Shown in pieces: positions 43,985-56,467 of a stretch of 64,000 nt of DNA. The first letter of the stretch is position 1. The number at the start of each line of letters is the position of its first letter. The stretch comes from Diphasiastrum complanatum (Eukaryota > Streptophyta > Lycopodiopsida > Lycopodiales > Lycopodiaceae). The position numbers were made by a program, and so were the translations under genes. The DNA is taken from contig CM055110.1 in assembly GCA_029204225.1 (NCBI GenBank), positions 40,378,923 to 40,442,922 on the forward strand, written 5' to 3'. The notes under the pieces were generated by a model. That model was not told where the DNA came from and ran no database searches. It was given only the letters and a program-made list of their open reading frames with translations.

Positions 43985-45986
43985 TTTTTAAGATCTTTGG
44001 ATGTACTTGTTATGTACACATTCCTTTGGAGACTAGAAGGAAAGAAGATGCTACCTCCTTTAAATGAATCTTTGTTGGCTATGGAGAAAATAGCAAGGGA
44101 TATAGGATATATGATCCTACATCCAAGAAAGTAAAGGTAAGCAAGGATGTACTTTTTGATGAGTCACAATTTGCTAAGAACTTGTCAAATGGATCTAACC
44201 CATTGTGCATTGAAGATCTTGACAAATCCGAGGAGGATCTTGACAAACCCGAGGAGGATCATGACAAACCCGAGGATGGAGATTTGGATCCGAGTCAAAA
44301 GGGGCCGAGAAGATCATCAAGGAGCAAGGCCGAGCCCTCAAGGCTTACCTATGTGGACAAGGGAAAGCAAAAGGAAGGCTCTACATCTTCTACCTCTTAC
44401 TGTTTTTTAGCTACATTGCTTGAAGAACCATCATCTTTTGAAGAAGCATATAAATCTAAAGTTTGGAGAGATGCAATGCAAGTAGAGTATGATGCATTAG
44501 AAGAGAATCATACTTGGAATCTTGTAAATCTTCCAAGAGGAAAGAAACCACTTGCGTGTAAGTGGATTTATAGAATTAAGTACAATCAAGATGGATCTAT
44601 TAGTAAGTACAAAGCTAGGCTTGTTGCTAAGGGATTTCTTCAAATAAAAGGATTGGATTATGAAGAAACATTTGCACCTATAGCTAAGCTTGTAACTATT
44701 AGATTAATCATTTGCATTGCTACTTTGTTCAAATGGGATCTCTACCAAATGGATGTGACAAATGCCTTCTTGAATGGCTTCTTAGAAGAGGAAATCTACA
44801 TGATGCAACCCGAGGGCTTCATCAAGGTTGGTGAGGAGCAAAGGTGTGCTACTTAAGGAAGAGCCTATATGGCTTGAAGCAGGCACCTAGAGTTTGGTAC
44901 TCTAGGTTGCATGATTTTCTCTATTCCCTTGGCTTTGTACTAAGTGCTTATGAACCTTCTTTATATTTCAAATGTAATGAAGGAAAGATCATCATTTTGG
45001 TTCTTTATGTTGATGACATCATTATGACAGGAAATGATGATGATGGCATAGGCAAAGTAAAAGTTGACTTATCTAGTGAGTTCAAGATGGTAGATCTAGG
45101 CTTCCTAAAGTTTATACTTGGGATAGAAGTGTCTAGAAGTAGCAATGGTACTTTCATAAGTCAATCTAAGTATGCTACTTCCATTCTTGAAAGATTTGGT
45201 ATGAAAGATAGTAAGGGGATTGACACGCCTATGGAGCATGTTGTGAAAGCAACTAATGAAGGTGATGAAGCATCCTTTGAGGACATCACCCTCTTTAGGA
45301 AGCTTATAGGCTCTCTAATCTATTTAACCATCACTAGACCTGACTTAAGTTTTTGTGTAAGCAAGTTGAGTCAAAGTATGCAAGCTCCTTTAGTTCATCA
45401 TTGGAAAAGTGCAAGAGAGTACTTAGATATGTTTCTAGTACTAGATTTTTTGGCATACTTTATGAAGGATCTAACTTGCACTTGAGAGCCTACTCGGATT
45501 CAGATTTTGCAGGTGACAAGATGGATAGGAAGTCCATTAGTGCATTTGCAACATTTCTTTGTGGAGGAGTGATATCTTGGCTTTCCAAAAAGCAAGATAC
45601 AGTCCCACTATCTTCTTGTGAAGCCGAGTACAAGGCATTGACTTCAACAACCAAAGATCTCCTATGGCTAAGAAGGCTCTTGATGGAACTACATGTGCTA
45701 GAAGCCGAGGAGATCCCTTACATATTTTGTGACAATCAAGCTTCTCAACAAATTGCTTCAAATCCTATCTTCCATGCTAGAACAAAGCATATTGAGATAG
45801 CTCACCACTTTGTGAGGGAGAAGGTACAATCCAAGGAAGTGCAACTACATCATGTACCATCATCCGAATGCATAGTTGATATCTTAACCAAACCATTGTC
45901 CAAAGATCCATTTTTTAAGTTAAGATATGCTCTTGGAATTGTAGATAGATGTATACTAGATTTGCCAAGTTAGAAGTGAGGAGGAG
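43985..45986 (+). pseudogene. pol: Ty1/copia element H, 5'-truncated pol and PPT
   Basis: Plus-strand pol starting abruptly in the integrase C-terminal region (FGCTCYVHIPLETRRKED.., with a TGA after SFK). The connector holds a repeated DKxEEDxDKPEED stretch. RT follows with WKWIYRIKYNQDG-like text, QMDVTNAFLNGF and YVDD (~45006-45017), then RNase H (YSDSDFAGD, SSCEAEYKAL, FCDNQASQ) to a stop at 45971-45973. Frameshifts are near 44845 and 45410. The polypurine tract GTGAGGAGGAG precedes the LTR at 45987. The protein is closest to element D. Gag and most of integrase are missing. Confidence 0.85.
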
Positions 45987-46765
45987 TGTTGAAAATTGTC
46001 ACTTCTCACTTGACATTGGTTCATGTAAATATTGCTCAAACATTATAATATGTTGATGATCTGATTTCACACGTCTGGAGCCTGTTCCCACATGTGAAAG
46101 GATGTACTTTTCATGTTTGTATATATCCAAATTGATTTTGTATCATTCTAGTTAGTGTGAACATGAAATGACTAGTTTTTAGTCAAGTTGACTAGTCACC
46201 TACAAATTAGCTTTTCCTTGCATGTGCATGAGTAAATGCTCCCACATAGCAAGTGGATGTTCACATGTGTGTATAGAGTGATAGAAGATAAGAGTTGACC
46301 ATTTTCCTTAGATCCTATTTTGTAGGAAATATTCCTATATTCTAGGAGACTAGCTTTTTGGATTTTAGTCATATTCTAGAAGGTCAACTATTAGATAAGG
46401 ATCAAGGATGGATCAAATGGATGGATCTGAGTGATGTGGCACTCTTCACACGTGTGAAGGTCTGTTGGACTGTACCAGACTCATGGATGTACTTGATCCA
46501 TAAAAGGATCATCATTTTGCTAAGAAGATTGATGAGATTTTTGCACTCTACACTTTTGTGAGGTTTCTAGTTATTTGTCTTGTGATTTTTATGTATGATT
46601 GCTATCTAGTATCATTGTACTTGTTGTTTCAGGTGCAGGCCATACAGTGGACAGTACTCCACACGTGTGAGGACGCTCTCACTAAAAAATGATGTGTTGA
46701 TCCATTGCTCTTGCTTAAATCCAAGTGTAGTGAATCTAGATCAAGATCTAATGTTGTAGAACTTC
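45987..46765 (+). repeat. 3' LTR of element H (right end approximate)
   Basis: Starts TGTTGAAAATTG directly after the polypurine tract. It contains TTTCACACGTCTGG (~46066), the perfect palindrome TTCACACGTGTGAA (46445-46458) and CCACACGTGTGAGG (~46659). The right end, near GTAGAACTTCA, is a guess because no second copy is present. Confidence 0.65.
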
Positions 46766-46805
46766 ATAGATTCATTGATTAAGAAACCGATAACTCTCTA
46801 TAATT

Positions 46806-47338
46806 GTAAAGTACAGTCATTATTGTCCTATAAACTGTAAAATTTATCACGCAAGGTGACGGTCTCAGTTATGGGACAGAACGCTAATCTGGAGCTATAG
46901 ATCTTTTGGGTGCCACGTGTCAATGTGTGTTGTTATGGACCTGCGTCAGTGTGCACAACTGTCACGTGTCGTTAGTCATGTGTGACTCCTATGGAGGGAG
47001 ATGACCCACCTGGACTATGTATATAGAGGTGGATCTCCATGAGCTAGGTATTCATTCTCTCCTGGAGAATGAAGAGCTCTTCCACTAGTGGTCAGGTCAG
47101 GATGAGTCTCTAGGCCTCAGGATGTAGGTAGGTGAGGGTCGAGGGTAAGGCATGGTGGTATGGGACACCATGGCTTACTTGAGATCTGAGCTTGCTTGAT
47201 GGTGGTCTGTAGCTCCAGTGCACGGGGGTGAGGTGGCAGTACCTCTATAGTTGGGTGGCAACGTAGTGTTCGTCACTTGTTTGTGCTTTAGCAATGACCG
47301 ACATGACGATGGGGATTCTAACAGCTGGTATCAAAGCC
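46806..47338 (+). repeat. Orphan LTR end with primer-binding site
   Basis: TGGTATCAAAGCC (47326-47338) is a one-mismatch initiator tRNA-Met PBS, two bases after TTCTAACA (end 47323). The preceding ~500 bases would be a 5' LTR; its left end (TGTAAAGTACAG near 46806) is uncertain. No element body follows, so this is the 5' stump of an otherwise lost retroelement. Confidence 0.55.
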
Positions 47339-48111
47339 ACCGATCATTGTGAATAAGGTGCAATTGCTCTAACTTATGTTATTGGTTGGTTTGAGCTTTT
47401 AGCTGATGTTTTTGAAGGCTTAGTTGATTTCATTGAATTGATCTAAACAACTTTGCTTTTTGGTTCGTCTCAATCTGAGGTTGTTTTGACTGAAAATGAA
47501 CCACCTTTGCTAGCTACGATGGTAGTGGTCGGTTTCTTTTGAATGTTTTACGGTTTAAAAAAAACTTCAAAAACCGATTTCGTTTTCTGGCCTTATTTTG
47601 AATTTTGGAAGTCGAAAATTTTTTACAATCAAGTTGTTTGATGCAAAAAAAAAAAAAATTTCCATGGGCACCCGCACGGATCTGCGTGCGTGCCTGCTGG
47701 TTTTCCGTACCGTACAGTGTCAAAAATTTCTGTGCTGTTTTTTTGGTAGCCACTCTAGTCTGCGGGACTCCCAAAAATCAGGATACTGGAGGAGCTTTGT
47801 TTATCTATAATAACTAATATTGACAAGAATCTTAACTCTTGGTTTGTAAAGGTTTCTTGTACTTCATAAGTACACTACACCTGAATATGTTGATGAAATT
47901 TGCAAAGCTAATAAAGCTTTGGTTTTCTCAATGTAAACCAGAAGGTTAAGGTCTTGTTTAGTCAACGTAAACTTTAAATTTCAAGCTTTCTTTGTTGTAT
48001 ATGATTGAAAGATGTTTATACTTCTAAAGTAAATTTTAAACTTTGAAACTTTGTTTCAAAGCTTTTAATGTTTAACTCTTAATCTAAAAGTTATTCTAGT
48101 TTACAAAGTTT
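47339..48111. other. No gene seen
   Basis: Unassigned AT-rich sequence with a 13-A run near 47646-47658 and a small GC-rich patch (CGGATCTGCGTGCGTGCCTG). Confidence 0.5.
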
Positions 48112-49031
48112 TTATACTAAGTTATACTGCAAGCCTAGATAGATTTTAGCTTCTCTTAGGTCAGCGATCTCAAATATTTCAGAAATGTCTCTTTTGACAT
48201 CTGAAATTAACTTATCTCTTCTTGAGAAGATAAGCGTGTCATCAACATAGACAACTAGATTGATTATTTCATTTTGGACATTCTTGATATAGACATTTGA
48301 TTTAGCAAATAGAGGTTTGAAGCCTAAGGAACGTAGTGCTTCGTCCTTCTTTCTATACCATTGTCTTGCTGCTTGTTTCAGACCATAAATACTTTTATTC
48401 ATGTGACATCCATATTTTGGATATTCTTGGCTTACAAAACCAAGTGGCTGGTCCATGAATAAGTCTTCTTCCAATTCTGCGTGCAAGAAAGCAGTCTTCT
48501 CATTCACAATATGGATTTTCAGATCATGAGCCATACATACGCGAATAACAAGCGAATTGATGTATGTTTGACTACCGGTGAAAAAGTATCAGTGTAGCCA
48601 ATCCCATACTTTTTTGAAAATCCTTTAGCAACTAACCTTGCTTTGTATCTGATGTTTTTTCCATCAAGACCTGTTTTGATCTTGTAGATCCACTTGCATT
48701 TGACTGGTTTTCTACCATTAGGAATAGGTGCAAGTGTCCATACATTGTTCTTATACATGGATGACATTTCGTCCTCCATTGCTTGAATCTAGCGATCTTT
48801 ATCTGGTCCATCAATAGCTTCCTCAAATGTTTGAGGTTCGTCAGAGAAACCACAAAATTCGATGGCTGTATTAAAAACATCCTGACCATACCTTTCTGGT
48901 GGTTTTCGTTGTCTGTCAGATCTTTTCACAAGTGGTTTTGAGTTTGATTCTGATTCGAGCTTTTCTACTGGAATTTGAACTAGTGATTCGAGTCTAGTAC
49001 TCGATCTTGAACTTCCTCTGAATCTGGTCAT
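48112..49031 (-). pseudogene. Ty1/copia fragment I, connector and RT
   Basis: Minus-strand pieces of a copia family distinct from A-E: RSDRQRKPPERYG connector, [69 protein letters not shown] and YVDDTLIFS. Frame breaks are near 48785 and 48530. RNase H is missing on the left side, where the frame stops at 48112. No gag or integrase core upstream. Confidence 0.8.
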
Positions 49032-49039
49032 TTTTTTTC

Positions 49040-49181
49040 ATCTTTTACTTGTTTTGATAGAGAGAGAAAACCTACAAGTAGACTAATAGACTAGCCTATG
49101 GCTAATGACAGCTGGTCACAGCTGTCAACATTAATGTACCTTGTAAACAGTAACAATGAAGTTTATCATTGATTTCTAACA
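49040..49181 (-). repeat. LTR fragment following copia RNase H end
   Basis: Right edge on plus is GATTTCTAACA (49181), i.e. TGTTAGAAATC on minus, preceded on minus by the purine tract TTGAGGGAGAG. Only ~140 bases precede fragment I, so the LTR is cut. Confidence 0.55.
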
Positions 49182-49445
49182 CTCTCCCTCAATGATAAAA
49201 TTACATTCTTCTATTCCTAATAGAGTACGAAACCTCTCAAATTTACATACTACCTAATGACTTAGTAAAAATATCTGTCATTTGATCTTCAGATTTACAA
49301 AAAACAAGATCAATGGCTCCATCAAAAATTTTCTCTCGAACAAAGTGGTAGTGTATTTCGATGTGCTTGGTTCAAGCATATAAAACTGGATTTTTGGCAA
49401 GGTGAATGCAACTTTGATTATCGCAAGATATAGTAGTCGCATTGT
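49182..49445 (-). pseudogene. Copia RNase H C-terminal fragment
   Basis: Minus reading gives TTISCDNQSCIHLAKNPVLY, then HIEIHYHFVREKIFDGAIDL and MTDIFTKSLG, the end of copia RNase H, followed by the polypurine tract. It belongs to a different copy from fragment I because the order on minus (RNase H, LTR, then RT) is impossible for one element. Confidence 0.75.
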
Positions 49446-49449
49446 CAAA

Positions 49450-49605
49450 TGTAATTTCTATCACTAATGTTTTGTTCGAGTCTGATTGGCGTAGTTATGC
49501 TTAAGAAAAGAGTGAGATAGCTCATTTTGCTGCGCACGAACACTTTCCATTTGTGTTTGTTTCTTTTCAAGCTATTTTCATTTCTCACACCCCTCTTTCC
49601 CAACA
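49450..49605 (+). repeat. 5' LTR remnant of element J
   Basis: The last ~155 bases before the PBS of J, ending TTTCCCAACA. The left limit is set by the RNase H fragment on the other strand. Confidence 0.55.
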
Positions 49606-49617
49606 TGGTATCAGAGC
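49606..49617 (+). promoter_or_regulatory. Primer-binding site of element J
   Basis: TGGTATCAGAGC right after the CA of the LTR remnant; initiator tRNA-Met type. Confidence 0.9.
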
Positions 49618-49762
49618 AATTTTTTGTAGCCTGATAAGCTTCCACAGTAACAAGACTCTACTAGCCAATAGAGTAATTGTCTTCTTGTTTTGTAATTTAG
49701 CACCAGATTTTCATACTTAAGTCATTGATAGTTATTCCTATCACCTAGACTAATCTTCCACA

Positions 49763-52700
49763 TGGATTCCCAAGGGAAAGTCAATCCTATTATGGACAAG
49801 CTTGATGGAGCCAATTACCATCTGTGAAAATTTAAAATGAAAACAGTGCTAATGGCTAAAAAATTGTATGACGTTGTTACAAGTGTAGAAGAGAAACCCG
49901 AAGCAAACGACGCAACAATCGCCAAATGGAAGCTGAAGGACGACAAAGCTTTTGCGCTGATCATCCTCAACATTTCGGATACTCAGATCGGCCATGTATC
50001 TGAGGCCCAGACATCCAAAGAAGTCTGGGACATCTTGAGCACACTATACGAAGTGCAAGATATAGCTTCCAAGCTACATCTCAGGAAAGTTTTTTACTCC
50101 CTCAAGATGGCGAATGGTGATTCCATATAGAATCACATCAACCAATTCAGGAACATGCTGATGCAAATGGCCGCTGTCGAATCTGTCATAGACGATCAAG
50201 ACATAGTGACGCAGTTGCTTACAAGCTTGCCAAGCTCATATGACAGCTGGGTGATGATCATCATGACACATCCAGAACTGACTCTTTCGAGAGTCATTAC
50301 AATGTTGTTGTAAGAAGACACGCGGAGGAACAAAGCCTCAAATTCCTGAGTTGATTCTCACATCTTGTATATCAACAAGACAGAAGGAGAAGAAAAGCTC
50401 AAAGCAATCAAAGCAAGACCAGAAACCAGCACAATACAAGGAACAGTCGAATCTGTAGACAAAGAAGAAGCTGTTCTATAGATACTGCAAGCAAAACAAC
50501 CACAAAATTTAAGATTGTCGTATATTACAAGCTAAGAACAACAGCAAGGGACAGTCGAATCAAGTGGCAAATGCAGCTATAGAAGCTCCACAGCCCATTC
50601 AAAAAGCAGATCATGATGCCTTCATGACATCCATCAAGGAGCATCCAGTGACAGTTCTTGGTTCTTGGATCAATCTAAGCTACTTTTTAAAGTCTTGTAT
50701 GTACCAAATTTATCTACAAATCTGCTCTTTGTAAGCAGAATCACAAATCTAGGATATAGAATAGAATTCGAATGTGATCAGACAAAGTAGTTGATAGGAC
50801 AGACAAGATCCTAGCACTCAAAAAGAGGCATGGATACTTGTATAGATTAAGTCATTGTTTTTTTGCCTCTAGTCAGGCACTCAGTACTTCTATTCAAGCA
50901 AATAAAAGTCAGGCACTCAGTACTTCTATTCAAGCAAATAAAAGTTTACTTTGGTATTATAGACTTGGTCACTTGACTCATGCTGATGTACAACAAATGT
51001 CTAGACAATCTATTGTTCTTGATCTAGACTATTCTCGCGATAAAGTTGAGTTACATGTCTGTCATGACTATCTAGTTGGTAAACAAACTAGAAAACCATT
51101 TAAATCAAGCCATCAGCATACTGCTAGAGGATTGTTAGACATTGTACATTCAAACATTTGTGGCCTGATGAAAAATCCTTCGCTGAAGGATGCAAAGTAT
51201 TTTATAACTTTTATTGATGAATTTTTCGGAAAGACTATGGTGTACTTTATCAAGAAGAAATCAGAAGCTTTCAATTGCTTCAAAATATTCAAGGAGCGTG
51301 CAGAAAATGAGACTGGAAGGACGATCAAGGCCCTAAGGTTAGACAATGGTGGAGAATCACATCTCTACCAAGTATAAGGAGTACTGCCAAAGCCAAGGCA
51401 TTGAGTAGCAATTCATCACTCCTTACAGTCCTCAATCGAATGGCTTAGCCGAGAGGAAGAACCATACCCTGGTTGAATCAGTAAAATGTATGTTGGCACA
51501 TGCATCACTGCCCAAGAGCTTCTGGGCCGAAGCTCTCTCCACTGCAGCTTACGTCCAGAACAAATGTTCGACCAAGGCCCCCTCAGGAAAGACACCCCAT
51601 GAGGTGTGGACAGGCTCTAAGCCTTCTGTGAAGAACGTAAGAGTGTTCGGATGCGTTGCCTACGTGCAGTTCTCGAAAGACACGAGGAAGAAATTCGACT
51701 TCCAAGGTCTCAAGACCATCCTGATGGGATATGCTTCATCTGATAATACATACAAGTTGTATGATCCTGATACCCAGCAAATCTTGTACAGCCAGGATAC
51801 AGTCTTTATTGAGGATCAGTTCGTTGACATCAAAGGCAAAGATATTGTTCCAGGAAAACCTTCATCACTTGCCATTGACACGACAATTAGAGCCTCAAGC
51901 TCAGGCATGTCCATTGTCAACCCATTGTTTGGCAACAAATCAGGTGAAGACATTGCTGCTACCCAGTCCCAAGAGTGGTTCATCAGTCGAATCCTCCAAG
52001 AAGATCAAGCCGAGTGTGCACATAGCCCACAAGGTATAATCCTGAGTTTGCATGTCTCTTGATACAGGAACCGACAACAGTTGAAGAGGCACTCAGCCAA
52101 CCAGACTCTGATCTCTGGAGAGAAGCTATGGACAGAGAGTATTCCTCTTTGATCAAGAACCAGATGTGGTCACTAGTCAAAGCTCCTATTGGCTACAATA
52201 TCTTTGATTGCAAATGGATCTTCAGGATCAAGCACAATGCCAATGGAGCAATTGATCGAAGAAAGGCAAGACTGGTAGCACGAGGATTCACTCAGATCTC
52301 CAACGTCAACTATAGTAAGACTTTCAGTCTAGTAGTCAAGCATTCATCGATCCGAGCCCTCCTATCATATGTTGCAGTTGCCGACCTCGAGGTGCATCAA
52401 CTTGATGTACAAATAGCTTATCTGAATGGAGTTATACAAGAAGATATCTACATGATCCAGCCTGAAGGATACGTTTTGGAAGGTATGAAGAATCATGTCT
52501 GTAAACTCCATAAGGCACTCAATGGCTTGAAACAGTCTGCCAGAGCTTGGTTTCAGAGGATCAACACATTCCTCATTAAACAAGATTTCCAACCAAGCAC
52601 TACTGATTGCAACGTATATTCCAAGTCAGTGCAACAATCCTTCATTATCATGACCTTATATGTGGATGATATGTTGTTTTTCAGCAACAATACCAATTTG

Positions 52701-53421
52701 GTTAAGAATCTAAACAGATGTTGTTTTCTGAGTTCGACATGACTAATCTGGACAAAGCTCACTTCTGTCTAGGCATTCAGATCCATAGAGATAGAGTGAG
52801 ATGACTGATCTACATCACTCAACAAAGGTATCTTCACAATGTTCTTAACAAATACAATCTAATGAATTTTAAGTTAGCTCACTCATCGATGGATCCAGGT
52901 TTGCGTTTGTCAAAGGACCAATGTCCCCAGACCAAGTAGGAAGAGGAGCAGATGAGAGAGTATCTTTATCGATCAATCATAAGTCCACATCTAGATTTAC
53001 ATTCTTCTTCAACGGCGGTCCTATCTCATGGAACAATCGTAAGCAAACCTCTATCGCTCTTTATTCTATAGAAGCAGAATACATTGCTGCTTCTCAATCT
53101 ATTAAAGAAGCGTTCTGGTTGAGAAATCTACTGTCAGACATTAGTTTGTATTAGTACAGCCCTACAACCATATTCTGTGATAATCAGAGTGCTATTGCCT
53201 TAATATCGGCCAACCCTAGATTTTACTCTAGGAGTAAGCACATTGAAATCAGATATCACTACATCAGGGGCAAGGTTCTCAACAAGGAGGTAAGCTTAAC
53301 GTACTGTAGAACGCATGACAAGGTTGCAGAGATATTCACTAAGGCATTAAGTGTTAATGCACACAACAAGTTTTCTACATTGCTTAGTTTGAAGATCAAG
53401 GCATTTACAGATCCAAACTAA
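49763..53421 (+). pseudogene. gag-pol: Ty1/copia element J gag-pol, heavily decayed
   Basis: ATG at 49763 begins a Gag (MDSQGKVNPIMDKLDGANYH). It carries many stops, several of them TAG or TAA where Gln is expected. Later pieces are a pre-integrase motif (LLWYYRLGHLTHADVQQM), the integrase (IVHSNICG.., RLDNGGES..), and RT at 52059-52742 with CKWIFRIKHNANGAIDRR, AYLNGVIQEDIYMIQPEGY and YVDDMLFF. RNase H follows (SIEAEYIAASQ, FCDNQSAIALISANP, HIEIRYHYIRGK). The family differs from A-E and is closer to fragment I. An internal deletion lies near 52960 in RNase H. The purine tract AAGGGGAGGG precedes a damaged LTR start. Confidence 0.82.
50874..50945 (+). repeat. Perfect 36-bp tandem duplication inside J
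   Basis: Two copies of a 36-bp unit beginning CAGGCACTCAGTACTTC, adding 12 in-frame residues (SQALSTSIQANK). Confidence 0.95.
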
Positions 53422-53429
53422 GGGGAGGG

Positions 53430-56400
53430 TATTAGATTGATCTCTTCTACTCTCCTAAATCCTATTTTAATCTACATCCATTCATGTTGTTGTATTCTAC
53501 TTGTGTTATCGCACAGTCTGCATATTTACATGTAAAATAAGAGGCAGAAAAAATGTGACTGTCTGCATAAATACAAGTAAATTTCCATAGGCGAAAAAGG
53601 TGACACTGTGTTTTTACATGTGATTTGTGACAGGCAAAAAAGACGACATTGCCCTACAGATGCCAAAGGTGCCCTAATGAAAAAGCGAAGGTACCCTGTA
53701 AAATTTTAAAGCATTTGTCAGAGTGTCGCATTTTCGCATTTTCATCAATGTCCATTTCAGTGAAGGCTGATGTCGAGGCCTTCTCATGGTCATCCCATGA
53801 ATTGTTAAATCAGATTTGACAATGACAGCAGCCACCCACGATCTCCCACAGACAGCACATCCACTTTGCACTTTCTTCATTTGCACACCTGTAACATTAT
53901 GTATATATATTGGATACCATCTGCGTATTTAGTGTGTGTAGAAAATATAGCAAGCATCAGAAGCCTATCAAAGATAGACATAGTAGATGCTTTCGTGCAT
54001 CGATTCTTTTGTGTTGTCAGTAATAGGTTTATCACCTTTTACAGATTGGATTAACTTTGTGAAGCATGCAATTTCGTCTGCTATTGCTCACCTGCATTAT
54101 TGACCTGTGAATGACTAATTTCTATTTCATGATTCTTCCTGCATGTTTATTGATCATTGATCTAGAGTCAGGAAAATCCAACTTTGGTTCTACGTCTGCT
54201 CATTTGATACCTACAGGAATCACAAACTTAGACAGCCAATTCATTTGAAAAATGTCTACAATGGGTTTCTGGCTAATCTCCAGGAAAGAGTAACCAATCC
54301 TGTCATAGTTTCAAAGTTCGGATGTCAAGTTTAATAACTTGAAGTCACTGAAAACTTGGCCACCCCCCCTTCAAGGACTTCCACAAAATTTGCATTTAGA
54401 ACAAGTTTGTAGAAATACATTACTTTTTCAACATTCTACAGAAATACACTATGTTTTCAACAGCTTCAACTTTCTCGCATTTCCTCGAAATGCGACACTT
54501 TCATAATTCAAAAGCTTAACTGTTTTCAACACACCTTCGACTCTTTGCAAAAAATGCGAAGAGAAATTCTCGAAGGTCATCTATTTTCATGCGTTAAGCT
54601 ATTTTAAAGACATCACCGCTGGTCGTAATAGAATTCGCGGACAAGTTGAGAAATTGTGGAGAGGCAGATAAATCGAACTGTAACACTCGCGAATTTTGAC
54701 AAGGAGTTCTGGCTGTCAGAATATGGATTTTTTTATATTTTTGGAAAAAAAATTGTATAGTAAGAATTCGCAGGTAGGACAGGAAATTTGTACTCATTGA
54801 GAACGATTTCTTAGACTGGATGGCAATTTCTAACAGAGAGGTTTTACTGGCAGATAGGGATTATGGGAAAAAATGTGACTTTCTGACATAAAACAAGCAA
54901 AATCTCTGAGATAGAATTCGCGGAGCTGCTGGAGGACTGATTTTGATATAATCTAGCCTCAGTGAAGCCGACAAATTCTAGGACAAAGATTTGGGTGAGA
55001 AATAAGGGACTTTAATAGTATATCAAGCTGTTTTCTCATTGCGGTCATAATTTGTGCAGGTGATAAAATGAAAGATCAAGGTCTGTTAGGGTTGCAGACA
55101 GACTGGCGAATTCTGATATACCTGGTTGGTTCGAAAAAAAAGTCACTTGGGTCACTTCTTTTCAAGAAAATGTCCAAGTTGACTCTTTTCTTGCTTCCCC
55201 CCGGCTTGATAAGTTGCTCTACAGCTCGTGTAGGACCTGGAGAGAAGACTTGTGCTGTTGTTGGAAGATAGAAGACATGCAAACAAGCAAACACACAACA
55301 CGAAAGCGAGAAAACAAAAGGAAAGGAAGCTAGGTGAAAAAAAAAACTTAAAAAGCAGCAACGACGCCAATGCTAGAAGTAAATCTGATTTGTCAATGTT
55401 TGGCTATATCTACTCACGATGTGGTGTAGTATAGAGAGGATCGTCCGCTTCCTAAGTTTCTACCAAGCTTCAGACGGAATGCAAAAATAGAAAAAAAACA
55501 ATGATGAAGCACTAAGGCTTACCCAACTAGTCCTCGAAATAGAAATGACACTAATCTAAGATGACAAAATGCAAAACCTTACTAAGGCTTACCCAACTAG
55601 CAAGGTGCTTAACCTAAATCCTAGATTAACACCCAAAGGGTTTGAGAAGATAAATGGTCGCTAACTAAATAATGAACAATTGAAGCATGCCACAACAATC
55701 CAATGAAAGGAGGTAAGAGGAGGCCCGAGCACCTTTCCCCAAGCTATGCACCTTCCAATGGGAACACAAAGAAATAGAATGATAATCTCAAAGAGAGAGC
55801 AATTTAGCATAATCTCAAACTGTTATTTACAAGGCAAATACCTCTCCTTTTATGGCAAGGAGGGTCTTCCATAAGTATCCACTAACTTATGGGACTAATC
55901 TATTTCTAGCCTTTTTAGAACTTCTAACTTAGGATTTAGAACTTCAAAGTTTCTTAACTTAGAAAAACTTAAGATAAAATATTTTTAATCTTAAGTTTTC
56001 TAAGTCTAAGTTCTAAATCTAAGTTTAGGCTATTTTATTATTTTTTAAGCTTCTACTCATGGGCTTACAAACACATGCCATGGCGGAAGTTTATTAACAA
56101 ACACTCGCACATGGTCTTACAAAACACATGCCATGGAGTTTTATTTTTCTCTTTTTTTTATTTTTTTCTGTGTTAGCACAGATGCTAACAGTGTTGTTGG
56201 TAGCTAGTTTTACCATACGGCCATCCAATATAGTCTTGGTAGTGACCACATCCTAGACAAATGTGTCCAAAAGTTGGTATGCCAAGTGGAGATCCATTGG
56301 CACGGTCGGTAGGGGTTGTTGTGTTGGTGCTGGTTGCTGGCTACTGTGGTGGTGGAATTATTTGCATATAGTCTTCAACGAGCTCTTCTGGCTCGACCAG

Positions 56401-56467
56401 ATCCTCTGGCTGTTTAGGATTAGCGCATTGAGAGGATTTTATATACACTATTTGAACAAATGCTTTA
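53430..56467. other. Unassigned region after element J
   Basis: Starts with a short 3' LTR stump of J (TATTAGATTGATC, first G lost). It continues with GTGTCG/CCTTCG-type text at 53.55-53.75 kb and CG-containing words near 54.48-54.58 kb. Four occurrences of GAATTCGC/GAATTC-type words follow at about 54630, 54765, 54916 and 55104. CTAAGGCTTACCCAACTAG is present twice (~55512 and ~55582). No gene can be supported. Confidence 0.5.
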
